DNA from: Siniperca chuatsi
Taxonomy: Eukaryota > Chordata > Actinopteri > Centrarchiformes > Sinipercidae
Direction: 5' to 3'
Length of the DNA: 64,000 nt
NCBI RefSeq assembly: GCF_020085105.1
Contig: NC_058046.1
Coordinates: 8,757,175-8,821,174 of the forward strand
Shown: positions 51,801-63,745 of the stretch, piece by piece
How the letters are laid out: the number at the start of each line of letters is the position of its first letter
Position numbering within the stretch: the first letter of the stretch is position 1
Made by a program: the position numbers and the translations under genes
Notes under the pieces: generated by a model
Told to the model about the DNA's origin: nothing
Seen by the model: only the letters and a program-made list of their open reading frames with translations
Databases searched by the model: none

Positions 51801-53985
51801 TTGAGAGAGGGTTCTTGTGCAGCTGCACTGCCTATATTTCTGCCACTGGTGACTTTAGTTTCTTTTGAATAGAGGGAAACTGCAGGATCACAGTGTGTTT
51901 GTATTTCAGGTGGCTGACTGAGAACTGTACAAAGTGTGCTGAAGCAGAAACAAAAGAGCAGAGAAATATGTTGAGGGCTTGAGGGACACGAGGTGCCCTG
52001 TGACTTGTTTGAGTGAACAGCGTCTGTGTGTGTTTGTCTGTGTTTCCATGCAAGTGACAGCTTGCAGCAGTGGCTGACAGCAAATAAACATGTTCCAGTA
52101 ATTAACCTTGACAGGCCCAATGTGGTGGCAACAGCAGAAACCTGCTAATGACACAATTAATCCATAATTAAGGCATTCTGTCACACCACACTCACACACA
52201 TACTCAGTCACTGAACAATGTGTGTGTGTTGGTGGGATTGGTGCATGTCTGTGTAGGGAAATACAGTACTCACTACAATAAGAGCATAAAAGTCACACTG
52301 GATGATAATACTTTTTTCAAAAAGCTCATTGACGATATTTAAGCTTTTCTCGTGGCACTGAAATAACATGTGTGGTCCCCACATTACTTTTCATTGTGTC
52401 TACATGTAACTAGAGTGGCAAAGCCCAAAGCAATTAAAAGCACAGGACAACTACTGTACAGTATAAATATGTGCTAATTATTATGGACAGCAGACCAGCA
52501 GAGATGCAGTCTTTGGAGAAGGTGCAGCAGTGTTTGCTGAAGATGACGAACTCCTAAAATGTGTGCAGTCAAATAATGACCTTTCTTTTATGCAGGTTTT
52601 ATTGAATCTGTTTTACATTTTTTTTTATTGCAGCTTGGATTGGCACCAGCTCTCAGTACTTTCTAACTTACCTACCCTGTCTGTGGCGCCATGGGTTCCT
52701 ACTGAAGATACAAATCCCTAAAAACAGGTCACAAATGTATTCTTTAATTTTTAATAAAGGCTCAGTAATTTCCTAAACCAGCTGGGCACTGTAGCTTTTA
52801 GCAAACGTAACAGGAGTAAAAAGTGTATTTATTGAGGACTATTTTCAACTGCGGATTAACACACATTTGGTGCTCCAGTGAACATGTCACCCAGTGCAAC
52901 AGTGTGGTTCATTGATGTGTGTTTAATAGTTTTTGAACAACAGTGGAGCTCTATAGCACAGAGGAAAAAGATATATCAGGCTTTAGATCCAAGGAATTTG
53001 TTGAAAGAAAAATTAATTAAAAATCACCTGCCTTATCCTTCAAACTCTGTCCAAATGTTCTTCATGTAACAGTTTGACACACACAGACTGATGGAATGGA
53101 TGGGTGATGTCAGTCATTGTACAAACTCCTCAGATTCAACCTGTTTCATCACCTCACTGACACCTGTGTGAGTTCTGTAGCTTGTAAAACTGTGTATTTG
53201 CTTAATATTTGTGTAAAAATATGCACTTAAAGAATCCTTGCACTGGGACACTCAGTGAGAAGAAAATCCAGGAAAGTCTTGTTTGCTGTGCTGTTTGAAG
53301 TGACCAGTTCTAGCAAGTCTGAGGCCAGTGCTGCATGTGCAAGGTAAGCTGAAGCAGGTGAGAAGAAGCTGCGACCTCTTTGTACTTAATTTCTTATGTC
53401 TCTCTGGCCCCATTTATACTGTTCAAGTCCCAAGACTGGATTCTATCTGGATGCAGCACTGGCACCTCCATCCCTCTACTGGTGCAGCAATGTAATCTAC
53501 TTCTTTCTTTTTATAGCGCCAGTCTGCTGAGTCAATAGCAGATCTTAATTTCATGGATTTGCACTTGGTATGGCAAGGTGTGAACACTGACCATGTCTCA
53601 GTGAGCTGCTTGGTCTTCATTATGAGGATGAAAAATACAAATGTAAACATCTATTTAGAAGCTAGATCTGAAAATCATATCAGCATTCATGTCCAGTGTT
53701 CCCTCAAACTGACTTTTGTGGTGGATGTGATACAGTGACTCTACCCTGGTTTAGTTTTTGCAGAATTTATCTTACTGTTTAATATTCCAGCACAATCATT
53801 TCAGCATACCCCAAGGACATTTACAAGTGTTATACAGTACATCCAGTATAAATATTCAAGATCTTCAGTAAGTGCTACTAGCTTTAAATAAACTAACATG
53901 TGGTTCTAAAATAAAAAGCAACAAAGATATTCCAATTCCATGTAGAAAATGGAATCAGCTTCATTTCTGACCAGAAGTAGTGGCT
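48890..53985. other. intergenic region without recognised genes
   Basis: Open frames here are short and carry no recognisable domain or splice context. The sequence is AT-rich, with some unique-looking patches. The patch at about 52080-52185 (AATTAACCTTGACAGGCCC, then ACACAATTAATCCATAATTA) has homeodomain-like TAATTA cores and could be a conserved non-coding element. Nothing here can be supported as a gene. Confidence 0.5.
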
Positions 53986-53989
53986 ACTT

Positions 53990-55020
53990 CAAGGTTCAAG
54001 GTACATTAATTGTCATTCTACAACACAGGGCTGCACAATGAAATTAAAGTTGTAGCCCCCTTAATGCTACACACACAGAGTGAACATATATACAAATATT
54101 TAAAATTAGAATAGAATAAAAATCAAACTAAAAATAATATACACCGTTACTTATATACAGTACATAGATTATACAAAGGTAGTGGTATGGTAATGTGCAA
54201 AACCAGCATAACAGAAAGTTCCATGTCAATTATTTATGGTGCTTGCCAGACAGCAGCAGGGTGAACAGGCTGTGGCTGCAGTGGGTACTGTCCTTTAGTA
54301 TCCTTTGGGCTCTGTGCAGGCACCTCAACTCTCCAATATTACCGATGCTCGGTAGGTTGGTACCAATGATCTTCTGAGCTGTTTTAATCACCCACTGCAG
54401 CCCTCCTGTCCTGTTCCGTGCACATCCCATGCCAGTTTGTGATGTTTCCAGTCCGGATGCTTTCTATTACTCCTCTGTAAAAGTTAACAAGAACTTGGCA
54501 AGGGAATTTTGCCTTCTTAAGTTTCCTTAATAAATACAGTTGTTTCTGCGTTTCTGTGTTGAATGCTGAGCTGAAATCAACAAACAGAATTCTGATGTAG
54601 GTGTTGTTGTTCTGAGTCTGAGTCGAGGGCAGTGGAGATGGCATCCTCTGTGGATCTGTTGGTTCTGAACGGAAACTGGTGAGGGTCTAGGCTGGCTGGG
54701 ATGTTGTATTTGATGTACTGGAGAACCAGTTTCTCAAAGCACTTCATAAGAATTTAGGTGAGAGCCACAGAGCGGTAGTCATTTAGACTAGACACTGCAG
54801 GCCTTTTTGGTACAGGGATGATGGTGGTTGTCTTGAAGCAGGTGGGAACAATCTCCTGTTGACAGAGGTTTGTTAAAAATGTCAGTAATGACATCAACTA
54901 GCTGGTTGGCACATGTTCTTAGTACATGGTCAGGGATGTTATCAGGCCCAACAGCTTTAGTTATATTCACTCTCAGCAGGATTCTTCTCACATCTGCTGT
55001 GGATATTGACAGTGGCCGAT
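53990..55020 (-). mobile_element. decayed LINE reverse-transcriptase remnant with 3' tail
   Basis: Minus-strand translation, with breaks, gives STADVRRILLRVNITKAVGPDNIP (quoted in part), [34 protein letters not shown], and VIKTAQKIIGTNLPSI followed by RCLHRAQRILKDSTHCSH. That is the standard order of a fish non-LTR reverse transcriptase from the thumb backwards. A large part of the palm domain is deleted between SAFNT and LYLLRK. The 3' end at 53990-54060 has the TTCAAGGTACATTAATTGTC tail typical of these elements. Confidence 0.8.
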
Positions 55021-55079
55021 AGTGACTTGAGTTTGCAAGTAGAATTAAAAGGTATATTTAATATTTCTTGCTACATTAA

Positions 55080-55430
55080 TCAGGACTCAAAAACTGAGGT
55101 TGAAAATAACAACACCTTCTTGTGCTACTTGGACACATCTTCAATGATGAACCTGGGGTCACAAGGTGTTTTGGGTCTTTACTCATCAGACACCCTCGCC
55201 ACCCAACTTCGATTGGCTCACAGCGGACTCTCCAGTCATTGCTCCAGCACTCTGTTACAAGATCTGCATATTTAGCCCTTTTGTGCTCGTTGGCTTATTC
55301 AAGTCGGTCTTCCCAGGGGACAGTAAGTTCCAGCAGGACCACTAGCTTTGTAGACTTTTCTGGGAGCTTGAGCTTCCTTCCTAGGTCGACTTGGGACTGA
55401 CAGTCCTGTGTGGTGGCAAGAAGCACTTCG
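55080..55430 (-). mobile_element. C-terminal fragment of a second retroelement ORF
   Basis: On the minus strand: VVLLELTVPWEDRLE, stop, NEHKRAKYADLVTECW, DWRVRCEPIEVGWRGC. The ELTVPWEDR ... KRAKY..LV..C...GW...C.P.EVG.RG pattern is a recurrent conserved C-terminal block of retroelement-derived ORFs in fish genomes. One in-frame stop shows it is dead. It abuts the LINE remnant on its left but has a different origin as far as I can tell. Confidence 0.65.
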
Positions 55431-55462
55431 GAGGAACTAGGCTGATGGTGTGCTTTTTCCCT

Positions 55463-55530
55463 AGCTCTGATGAAGGTGATGGACTGTTTGGGGTCATGCT
55501 GAAAAACAGTCCATCACCTTCATCAGAGCT
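55463..55530. repeat. perfect 27-bp inverted repeat (hairpin, 14-nt loop)
   Basis: The left arm 55463-55489 (AGCTCTGATGAAGGTGATGG...) is exactly complementary to 55504-55530, with a 14-nt loop at 55490-55503. It lies between two retroelement fragments. It may be the end of a fold-back element or an inverted duplication made during insertion. A transcript would fold into a small pre-miRNA-size hairpin. Confidence 0.9.
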
Positions 55531-55544
55531 GTAAAAAAAATATT

Positions 55545-55605
55545 AGATTCAAGATTCAACTTTATTGTCATTACAAGGTACAAGGTACAAGGCAACGAAA
55601 TTCAA
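55545..55605. mobile_element. LINE/SINE 3' tail (TTCAACTTTATTGTCATT type)
   Basis: ATTCAAGATTCAACTTTATTG, GTCATTACAAGG, a tandem GTACAAG triplication and GGCAACGAAATTC form a tail module abundant in fish genomes. It resembles the tail at 53990-54060, so it probably comes from another truncated insertion of a related element. Confidence 0.65.
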
Positions 55606-55999
55606 ATATGAATATAGAAAGAGCCCATCTGCACCTGTTAAGCATTACCTTGCATTTGTACTAAAGACAATGTTCTCATTTAACCTGTTAAATTTGTGTG
55701 TGTGTGTGTGTTAGCCAGGTGGAACTTAACATTGGTCAACTGAGAAAAGCCTGTGACATTTAATAGTCACATGTAAAATGGAAACAATTAGTTATAATTT
55801 TTTTTTCATACAATGCATACTATAAGTGACATATTGTAATTGCTGTTACATTATATAGTTGTCCATTTACTGTGCCAAACAAAATCCTCTTATCCTTAAA
55901 GAACCTGGCTCACACAAATTTTTGGGTTTGACTGACAATGGGTTTTGGCTTTTGAAGGACAATTTGGGATTAAAGACGCCAATAACAGATACTTTGTGA

Positions 56000-57964
56000 T
56001 GATCTTCAGATTTTTGACCATTTACATGAAAAAAGGCAAGGACAACATTTGTACCATCAAAGGACATTAAAGGCGCCCCCCAGCAATTTAGTATTGCACT
56101 TCCATGAAATAGGAAGACTTTTAAATGAATGGTCAAGGACAAGCTGCAAAAATCATACATTTCCCCTTTCACTTGACCCTCCCTGCCTGGTAAATGCCCA
56201 CAGCTTTCAAACCCAAGCCGAGATAACCTGAACATGACATCATTATGACATCATGAAGATTATTTTCTCAGACTTAAAGCTCCTCCAGAGCCATGGAGGA
56301 CATTATACAACTGTTTTCACAGGGTCGGTTCACCAAAATGGTCAAACTGGTATCTGGCCACGCAGATAGTTCAGACAGTTTATAAGATTTCTTCTAAATC
56401 TAGATTAATAAAACTGGGCCAGCAGCGTTTTAAAGCAGAGTGAGGCAGGTGTCACTGCAGGTCTTACAGACTGTCAGGTCTGTTGAGTAAGAAGAGAAGG
56501 AACATTTATTATATCAGACTGGCTGATATCCTGTTCTCATAAAGTGCCAAGATTGGCCCGACATTTGAGCTAGCCATTATATCAGTCCAACTCTTCTGAC
56601 GGTACACCAACTTTACTGTGCCAAGTCTTGTTCAGAGCTCTGCCGTCCTGTTTATAACTTTGACAGCTTTATTATGCACTTTGTACGCAGCTTCAGCATC
56701 AAGTCAAATTCCTGGCATGTGTAAATAGACTTGCAGGTGATTTTGTGGCAGTCAGGGTGTTGGCTAGACAGTCATGACTGATTTATAGGCAGCACGTCAA
56801 ACACAACCTGAATAATCCAGCAGGCAAATAAAGATGAAACTGTGCTCCCAGGTACACTCCAACTGCAACTGCTTCCAATGTAAACACACACATGCATGCA
56901 CACACGCTATAGAAAAACACCACAGCACGTACAGGTCAGGCCAGTTGTGTGATTAAAATCTGATTATAATGTGTGTGTGTGTTTAGATAAGGTTATATTT
57001 GTGTTTGTGTCTGTGCAACTGTTTGTGTTTGTACGTGTGTGTGTGAATGGCTCACCCACTTGCTGGTGTTTGTGTGTCTGTCAGGGTGTGTCAGGCTCAG
57101 CGCTGACAGGTGTGTGTCACCTCATCGTTCAAGCTGTCAGTGCTGCAGACGGGGAGGAGGAGACGAGACGCAGATGAAGGACACTGGTTGGCTGTAGCTC
57201 AGCCCGAGCCACTTCCTGTGCGCACACATTTTAGAGGGAGTCTTGGAGAAGTCCTATGTAGGACAAAGGCAGCCTGCGGCTAACTCCCCCCCATTACCAC
57301 TGTCTGTAACGCTCCAAATGAAAAAAAAAATCCCCCATCTGACTTCATCGCTAATCATCAGCACAGAGAGAGTAAGAGAGAGCTCCATGGATCAAAGACT
57401 AGATGTCATATCCCCCTCCCCTTCCTTAAATTCATCCAAAAAGCCAAAGCGAGGGCTGTATGTATGTATATATGTGTGTGTGTGTTAGAAGGGAGCAGCT
57501 TGCCAAGCTCCTCGACTTGAAGAGTGTTTATGTACTTTGTCACTCAGGAAAATGAGATGTGTAAATCCAAATGTCAGCGAAGAAGAGGAGATTTCTGACA
57601 GCGCCGAGCATCATGTTCCAGATAGTTTTTATCTGCCTTTTCTCCTTCTTCTCTTCACTTTTGGACTACTGGATGCACCGCTGACAGCTTTGTGGCTGAT
57701 AGAGAGAGAAGATCTGAGCACTAATAGAAAGGAAAAGGAAGACAGGGGGATGATGGTAAATGATGTTTCTTAAATGTATACACACATACACAAACAGGGG
57801 CCTTATAACAGCCAAAGTCAATGCTGCATGTCTGTGTTTGACAGCATGTACTTACTTCTTATGGATGGTGTGTGTGAGTGTGTGTGATGCTTTCATAGTA
57901 CAAATTGAACTGAGGCCTCTGCACTACTTGGGTGACACAGTAATAGAGGGTAGGATATGTATGT

Positions 57965-57996
<32 letters not shown>

Positions 57997-59225
57997 GTGT
58001 GCGCGCCTGTCGTCAGCGTTCAGTGGCTCTGCCATTCAGTGGTACATACACAGGGTTGACAGCTCCCGCTTAAATGTGTCACTCGACATTACCCATAAAA
58101 CACCAGCAGAGAGAGAGGGGAAGGGTGGGTGGATCGGAGGATGGGGTGGTAGATATGTGTGTGTGTGGGGGGCACTGGCAAGGGAACAGAAATACAACGA
58201 TAGAGTGGGTCCTTTTTTGTTACTTTTACCTGTATATTCTCATCCATTAACCAAATGCTCCTGCTCAGTTCTGATTTGTGTGTTCCACTGGTTCTCAAAT
58301 TTAAGGCTTGAGGCACCCAAGGGCCCCTGATTGAGGTCCTGCTCCCCCTCATGCAAAATGAGAAACAGTTACTTTTATATTTCCTTTCTCAGAGAAAAGC
58401 TGTCTTAAGATAATGCCGCCACTTATGATTTTCCTTCAAAGCCACCTGTAAAGAGTTTAGATGTCAGATGTGATTTATACAGAATTACTGTCTGGGCTGC
58501 ATTGACAGTAATTCTAGACAAAATCACTGCTGATACAAACCACAGCAGGTATCTAAATAAATTAAATGCAGGCCTGTAGTTTAAAGATGCATTATATGCC
58601 ATTATAAAGATCAGTGTCATTGTAAAATAAATTGCAGTTCATTATGTCCATACTGGCATTATAACAAGTAATTCCTAACAAGAAGGTGTTGCTTCTTGTT
58701 ATTTTGGTTCAAGAAGTACATGCCATGTTCACTGCCTGCCTCAGTGTAAGGTGACTGACAGTTTCCAAGGCTTGGATGGACATGAAAAAGATGAAAAACT
58801 GTGTTAGAAAATATCTGCTTTTTTGATAAAAAGCAAAGATACAAGCCTGTGTAAGAAGCATATTCAGAAGCAGCATTTTTGTACGAGTGGGCCTATTTGG
58901 TTTGTCTTGTACACATACACGCATCCCTGTCATATACACCAAGAAACGCAGCAATGCACCAACAAAAGCAGTGAAGAAGAAGACTAGCTATCTAGTAAAC
59001 ATGGATGTAAACAATGCAGAATTTAAAATACTTGTTTTGCTTTGAATTCTGCAACTATGGTGCAATTGTTTTGGTCTCAACTGCAAAAATGAAGAATTTT
59101 GCAACAGCTCTGATTTGCACCTATTACTGGTTTCCCCTGCTTGGCTGCCATGCCAAACTGATAAAAAAAAAAAAAACAGGATTTCTCAGAAACGATGTTG
59201 AAATAATTCTAATGGCCATGATGTA
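56000..59225. other. intergenic region without recognised genes; GT-rich patches
   Basis: Includes a (GT)14 tract at 57969-57996 and GT-rich DNA at 56970-57080. The 78-aa frame at 57537-57773 has a hydrophobic stretch but no family resemblance or splice context. A unique-looking stretch at about 56500-56840 could be non-coding regulatory DNA, but nothing shows it directly. Confidence 0.45.
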
Positions 59226-59229
59226 AGCC

Positions 59230-59725
59230 CATAATTGTCATGGTTTTGGGGTTTTGTCATTTCCTGTTTTATTTTGTAAAATGCTCCCTCCCACTTGTGT
59301 CTGTTAGTTTTGCTTACTGTCATTGATTGCTTCAGTGTTTTCACCTGTGTCAATTGGTTTCACCTGTGTCTCGTTGTCTCCCCTACCTGAGTGTATTATG
59401 TCTGTATGTTTCCTTTGTACAGTGTCAGATTGTTGTTTTACCTTGTGTCAAGCGGCCTGACCACTGTTTGCTGTGCTTGCATTGTACTGTATTTGTTCAC
59501 CTGGATCTCACCTGCTCTTCTGGTTATTGGATTTCTGCGTGTTTTTTTTTTAGGAGTGTTGGCCTGTTCCTTATGGATTTGTTGCCTCTGTTTATGGACT
59601 GTTTTTCTGGTTTTTGCTCTCTGCCTGCCGGTCGTCCGTGTAAGCCTTTGGTCCTATTAAATCATTGAACTGTGCCTGCTGTCTGCATTTGGGTCCTCTC
59701 CCTGTTTCCCAGCTTGACGTTTAAA
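59230..59725. repeat. dispersed repeat, possibly a solo LTR-like element
   Basis: TTTTGTCATTTCCTGTTTTAT, TCACCTGTGTC repeated, CTCGTTGTCTCCCCTACCTG, then GTCGTCCGTGTAAGC, TATTAAATCATTGAACTGTG and TTTGGGTCCTCTCC recall a widespread fish repeat. TGTC at the start and a possible polyadenylation-like ATTAAA in the body are LTR-like, but no partner LTR or internal genes are present. The overlapping frames are rich in Cys/Leu/Phe and not credible proteins. Confidence 0.45.
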
Positions 59726-60954
59726 CATTATTATAGTATCATTACATTATCTGAGAGACCCTTGTGCTTCTATGATGAGGAACATTGAGGATATCATTAA
59801 CATCCCATGAATATTTTAAAACAGGAATTTACAGTGGGAAAAATACTTCTGAAACCATCTTATTCACTTGAAATATTGTTTTTATGTGCTAACAAAATGA
59901 ATATGGATGGAAAAAAATTGCCCACAGCCCTTTCACAATGGTCAAAAACTACAAAACTACATGACAATGAATGGATGAAGATGGAAGTCACAAAATGCTA
60001 ATGACCATATCTGCTAGCAATGAGGTTTGTTAGCATTTTGAGACACCCAGTGGTTTGCTTAGGTTGCTTCTTCACCAGTCTTAACTACTGTTGCATGTAG
60101 GTTTTATTTTTTTGTTCTTGAAGGAGGTACACATGTTGAAAATGATTGTTCAATCTGACTAGTATTTCCATTATCTGCCAATGCCAGAAACACAATCTGT
60201 TTGTGCAGGAAGACTAGTATAGTACCTTCTTCCTGTGTTGCCTCCCAAACATGTGTTCATTGATTAGCAGAATAGTTGGAGTAGCTGGCTAATTTTACTA
60301 ACTATATTGTGGGTAAAACATCTTTCTTGCACTGTTTACACTTGTTATGGTAAATTGACACATACAGTAGGTCTCTGGCTTTGTAAAGCGGTCAGATCAA
60401 GCTGGATTATGGGAGTTAAGGGCCACATGTCAAAACATGTCTTTCAGTCTGCCCTGGGGCGCCATAACAACCCCCATCGCTTGTAAATCCAACCATCACC
60501 ATTCTCCTCATGTCACTCAGTCCCTATCCGAGGGCACAATCAACTCTCAGCTCTGTTTCCTGCCAAAGTGCATACTTACACGACACACAAATACACACAC
60601 ACGCACACAGACACAAAAGGTAAAATCATTTACCGGCAGTGCCTCCATACGTGCGCAACCAGCATTACGCGTTACAGCGTTGTGTTTGTGTCAGTCAACA
60701 AGAAGACAGTAGATCTCACATAGTAAATCAGTTAAGATAATCGTCATTGTCAGTGAACTGAAGTGTCTTGTGTTTGGAGATGTAACTGATTTTTATGAGC
60801 ATGTTTGTTATGCACAGCAGTTTTTGAATTAAAGGCGTCTTGCTTTTTTCATTCATACTTCACTGGGAAAATTTTAATTGTCTTTTGCATTTGTTGTATA
60901 TAAGTTTGTGTGTTGGGTCCCGATTCCTTCAATCTAATTTCAATGCACTACAAC

Positions 60955-61100
60955 CTAGACCATATGTCCTATCTTATGTTCTACTCTTTACATCCTTCAT
61001 GTTGTACATAATGTTCAATTTCCTATATCTTGTGCCATATGTTTTACATCCTACGTCCTAATATCCCAGATTTTACATCCTCCATCCCATGTCTTATAGT
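60955..61100. repeat. degenerate pyrimidine-rich minisatellite (TACATCCTA-like units)
   Basis: Imperfect iterations of a 9-13-nt unit: ATGTCCTATCTTATGTTC, TTTACATCCTTCATG, TTTTACATCCTACGTCC, TTTTACATCCTCCATCCC. The periodicity is visible by eye and the units are well diverged, so it is old. Confidence 0.5.
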
Positions 61101-62609
61101 ACTTAAGTGCACAAACATTTCACACTATCCTCTTGCTGCAGAGCCAAAATGCTTGTGCTTTCATGTTTGCATATTTTTGTAATTAAGTAGGAGCGATACT
61201 GTTGATTCAATTTAGTGTTTATACGCATAATAAATGAAAATGTTTTTTTATCCCACCTGTAGTGAAATCATACTGACTTATGTTCCCCTCCAGACTGCGG
61301 TACATATTGAATTTTGTGCACTAATATACCCAGCAGATATAATGTTAGCAGACACTAGAGGATAGGGTAGAGAAGTGAATTTGTGACAGTCATTTGTTCT
61401 TCATATTCTCTCATTTTGTCTTTGCTGTTCTCTCAAGTTCAGCTTGGCAACTCATTTTAGCCCCCCAGGCAAAAACACTGCAGACGCCACCAGACACCAG
61501 ATTTCCTCCACTCCAGGGGAAGGATGAGGGTGTTTTGCATATTCTTTTTACTTAAGTTGAACTTCTGTTTTGGCTTTGCAGCAGTCATTATAAAAATCAG
61601 TATTCTATGTAAGGCTGCCAATTCTCATAAGGGGCTCAGAGTGAAGTTTTGATCCTCTATCACATAAATCACAAAGGCAGGATGTTGTAAAACCAGTTGG
61701 TTTAGGGAGAAATGAGTCAACTGGTTTGTACCTTTGTGTAGCTCAAAAAGTGAACTGGTCCACTGAAGGTCAATGGACAGAACATGTCACTAACACTGTC
61801 AGTGGTCAGGAGATCAACTCTCACCTAAGCCAGCCATATTAAAAATGAATGCATTAATAATGCAGGGAGGCCGTTTGGATAAAAATGGCAGATATTATGT
61901 TTGTGTTAGACATCCAGCCCTGGATTTCACAGAAAAAGTCATACTTTAAGAGGCAATATTTCAGCTTCCATCACGACTGACTCAGACAGACAGAAAAGAA
62001 AGTAAGGACTAGCTGAAGGAGATAAAAGTGATGGACGGCATGTTAAGTGCGTATTTTACTCCACTGTAACTGTGTTGTGACAAGGAGGATTATGAAGTGA
62101 CACACAGCTGCTTGGTGGGCCTAAACCCATTGACTGACACATGTCGGTGATATTTGTAAAGGCTCTACCAATGAAAGTCAGATAAGTCAATCAGGCTGAG
62201 TGAAACAACGTGTCTGACATTGTCGACTATGAATTTTACATGAACCCACTGTCGCAGTGCTGCGTTTGTGTAAGGGCAGGCTGGTAGGGGGTGGGGCACA
62301 ATTTGGGCACAGACTCCTATTGGAATCATATTGGTGCCCTGGTGCCCCTCTCCTTCCAATGAGAAAAGCCTGTAAATTAAGAGAAAGCAGCAATGGATCA
62401 CATTATGAACCAAACTGTTTTCAATTGTCTCATTAGTTGACTATGTACTTGCAGTGCTCATTTGCCACAAAAGGTGAACTGGATTATTAATGACATATTC
62501 ACATGACAGATCACAGCTGTCACAGTGAAAACTCTATGAAAAAGTTGCTTCTTTTTTAAATTTCGTTTCTCACGAACTATTGTATATTTCAGAGATAGCA
62601 GAAGGTACA

Positions 62610-63020
62610 GTATAATAATATGAAGGATGAAAAATATTTATACATCGATAAATAAATAAATACATAAATAAATATTTAAATAGATAAATAAATAATACAT
62701 AAATAAATATCTTAATTAATAAATAAAAGAATAAATACATAAAGAAAAGCTGAAATGAAAACATAAATTAATAATTAAATGCATAATTAAAAGAATAAAT
62801 AAATGTTGAAATACAGAAAAAATAAAGGTAAATGTAGAAAAACAAAAATAAACAGACTTAAATAAAAGATTTTTATTTAATGTCCTTATGATTTACCAGC
62901 ATTAATGTATTTATTCATTCAATTATCTCTTGATTAATTTTGTTTAATTTATCTCTATATTTATTCTTGAATTTATTAATTAAAATTGAAACTTAAGTCA
63001 TTTTTCATCCTCCATATATC
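62610..63020. repeat. AT-rich (AAATA)n element with inverted ends
   Basis: GAAGGATGAAAAAT near 62621 faces ATTTTTCATCCTCC at 62999-63012 as an inverted repeat (13 of 14 match). Between them is a long degenerate AAATAAATA/ATACATAAATA array and then a TTTATTCATT-rich half, so the whole can fold on itself. No coding potential. Confidence 0.6.
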
Positions 63021-63084
63021 GAAAGAGCTTTCATCAAGCCCAACATCATTTTTTGTAACTGTATGTGTGTACATGTGGGTAGAA

Positions 63085-63112
<28 letters not shown>
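63085..63112. repeat. (GT)14 microsatellite
   Basis: Uninterrupted GT units in intergenic DNA just after the AT-rich fold-back. No gene context. Confidence 0.9.
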
Positions 63113-63117
<5 letters not shown>

Positions 63118-63244
63118 ATCAACACAGAAACAACAGATATCTCAGGTTGTTTGTATTTTATGATTTTGGTTTGATCTCTGGCATGCTATGTTTGGGTGTA
63201 ATGTGCAGTCAAGTGTTTGATCTCATCTGACCCAGACACAACAC

Positions 63245-63245
<1 letters not shown>

Positions 63246-63281
<36 letters not shown>
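63246..63281. repeat. (AC)18 microsatellite
   Basis: Uninterrupted AC units. Together with the GT tract at 63085-63112 it could pair as an inverted repeat about 130 nt apart. Confidence 0.9.
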
Positions 63282-63283
<2 letters not shown>

Positions 63284-63559
63284 ATACTTGAGGTAAGATC
63301 AGATGAGAGACACAGCTGCCAAAGACAACAGGGTTGATGGTCTTGGGTGGCATATGAAGCCCAGTCTACGTGTGGTCTCTCACAAACTCACACATTCTCA
63401 GTCTGTCTTACTCAGGTTCATACATACTTACATATGTGCACACTCTCTTCTCCCTTTCTCTGCTATTTTCCTCTTGTTCCCCTCCCTGTTTCTCCTTCCC
63501 CATCCTCATTTCTTCCTCCTCCTCTTTCTCCCTCTTCCTCATCTCTGCCTGGCGTTAAT

Positions 63560-63745
63560 GTGGGAGTGATTGAGGAGGGCTGTATGAGCAGGCTGATAGA
63601 GCTCATCTCTGGCCCATGATGCATGGCTTCCCTGGGCCTCCCCGCTGCCCCATTACACCCTGATTAATTGGCCCTGCTTAAGTCAATAACTCATCCGTTA
63701 AAAAACAAAAAGCTCCAGTGGAGAGGAGGAAGAGGAGGAGATGGG
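63560..63745. promoter_or_regulatory. candidate conserved non-coding element
   Basis: A unique-looking, balanced-composition stretch surrounded by low-complexity DNA. It includes CCCTGATTAATTGGCCCTGC, TCAATAACTCATCC and CCCATGATGCATGGC, with a TTAATTG homeodomain-like core and a palindromic CATGATGCATG. Such islands in gene-poor fish DNA are often enhancers. No conservation data are available here, so this is a guess from composition. Confidence 0.2.

Noticed and set aside
57537-57773. 78-aa frame with a hydrophobic stretch
   Set aside because: No recognisable family, signal peptide cleavage pattern, promoter or splice context.
59327-59668. Cys/Leu/Phe-rich frames of 113 and 89 aa
   Set aside because: They fall within a dispersed repeat and have pyrimidine-rich composition.
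63303-63619. Three overlapping frames of 60-90 aa
   Set aside because: All derive from CT-rich low-complexity DNA (TCTTCCTCCTCC type).
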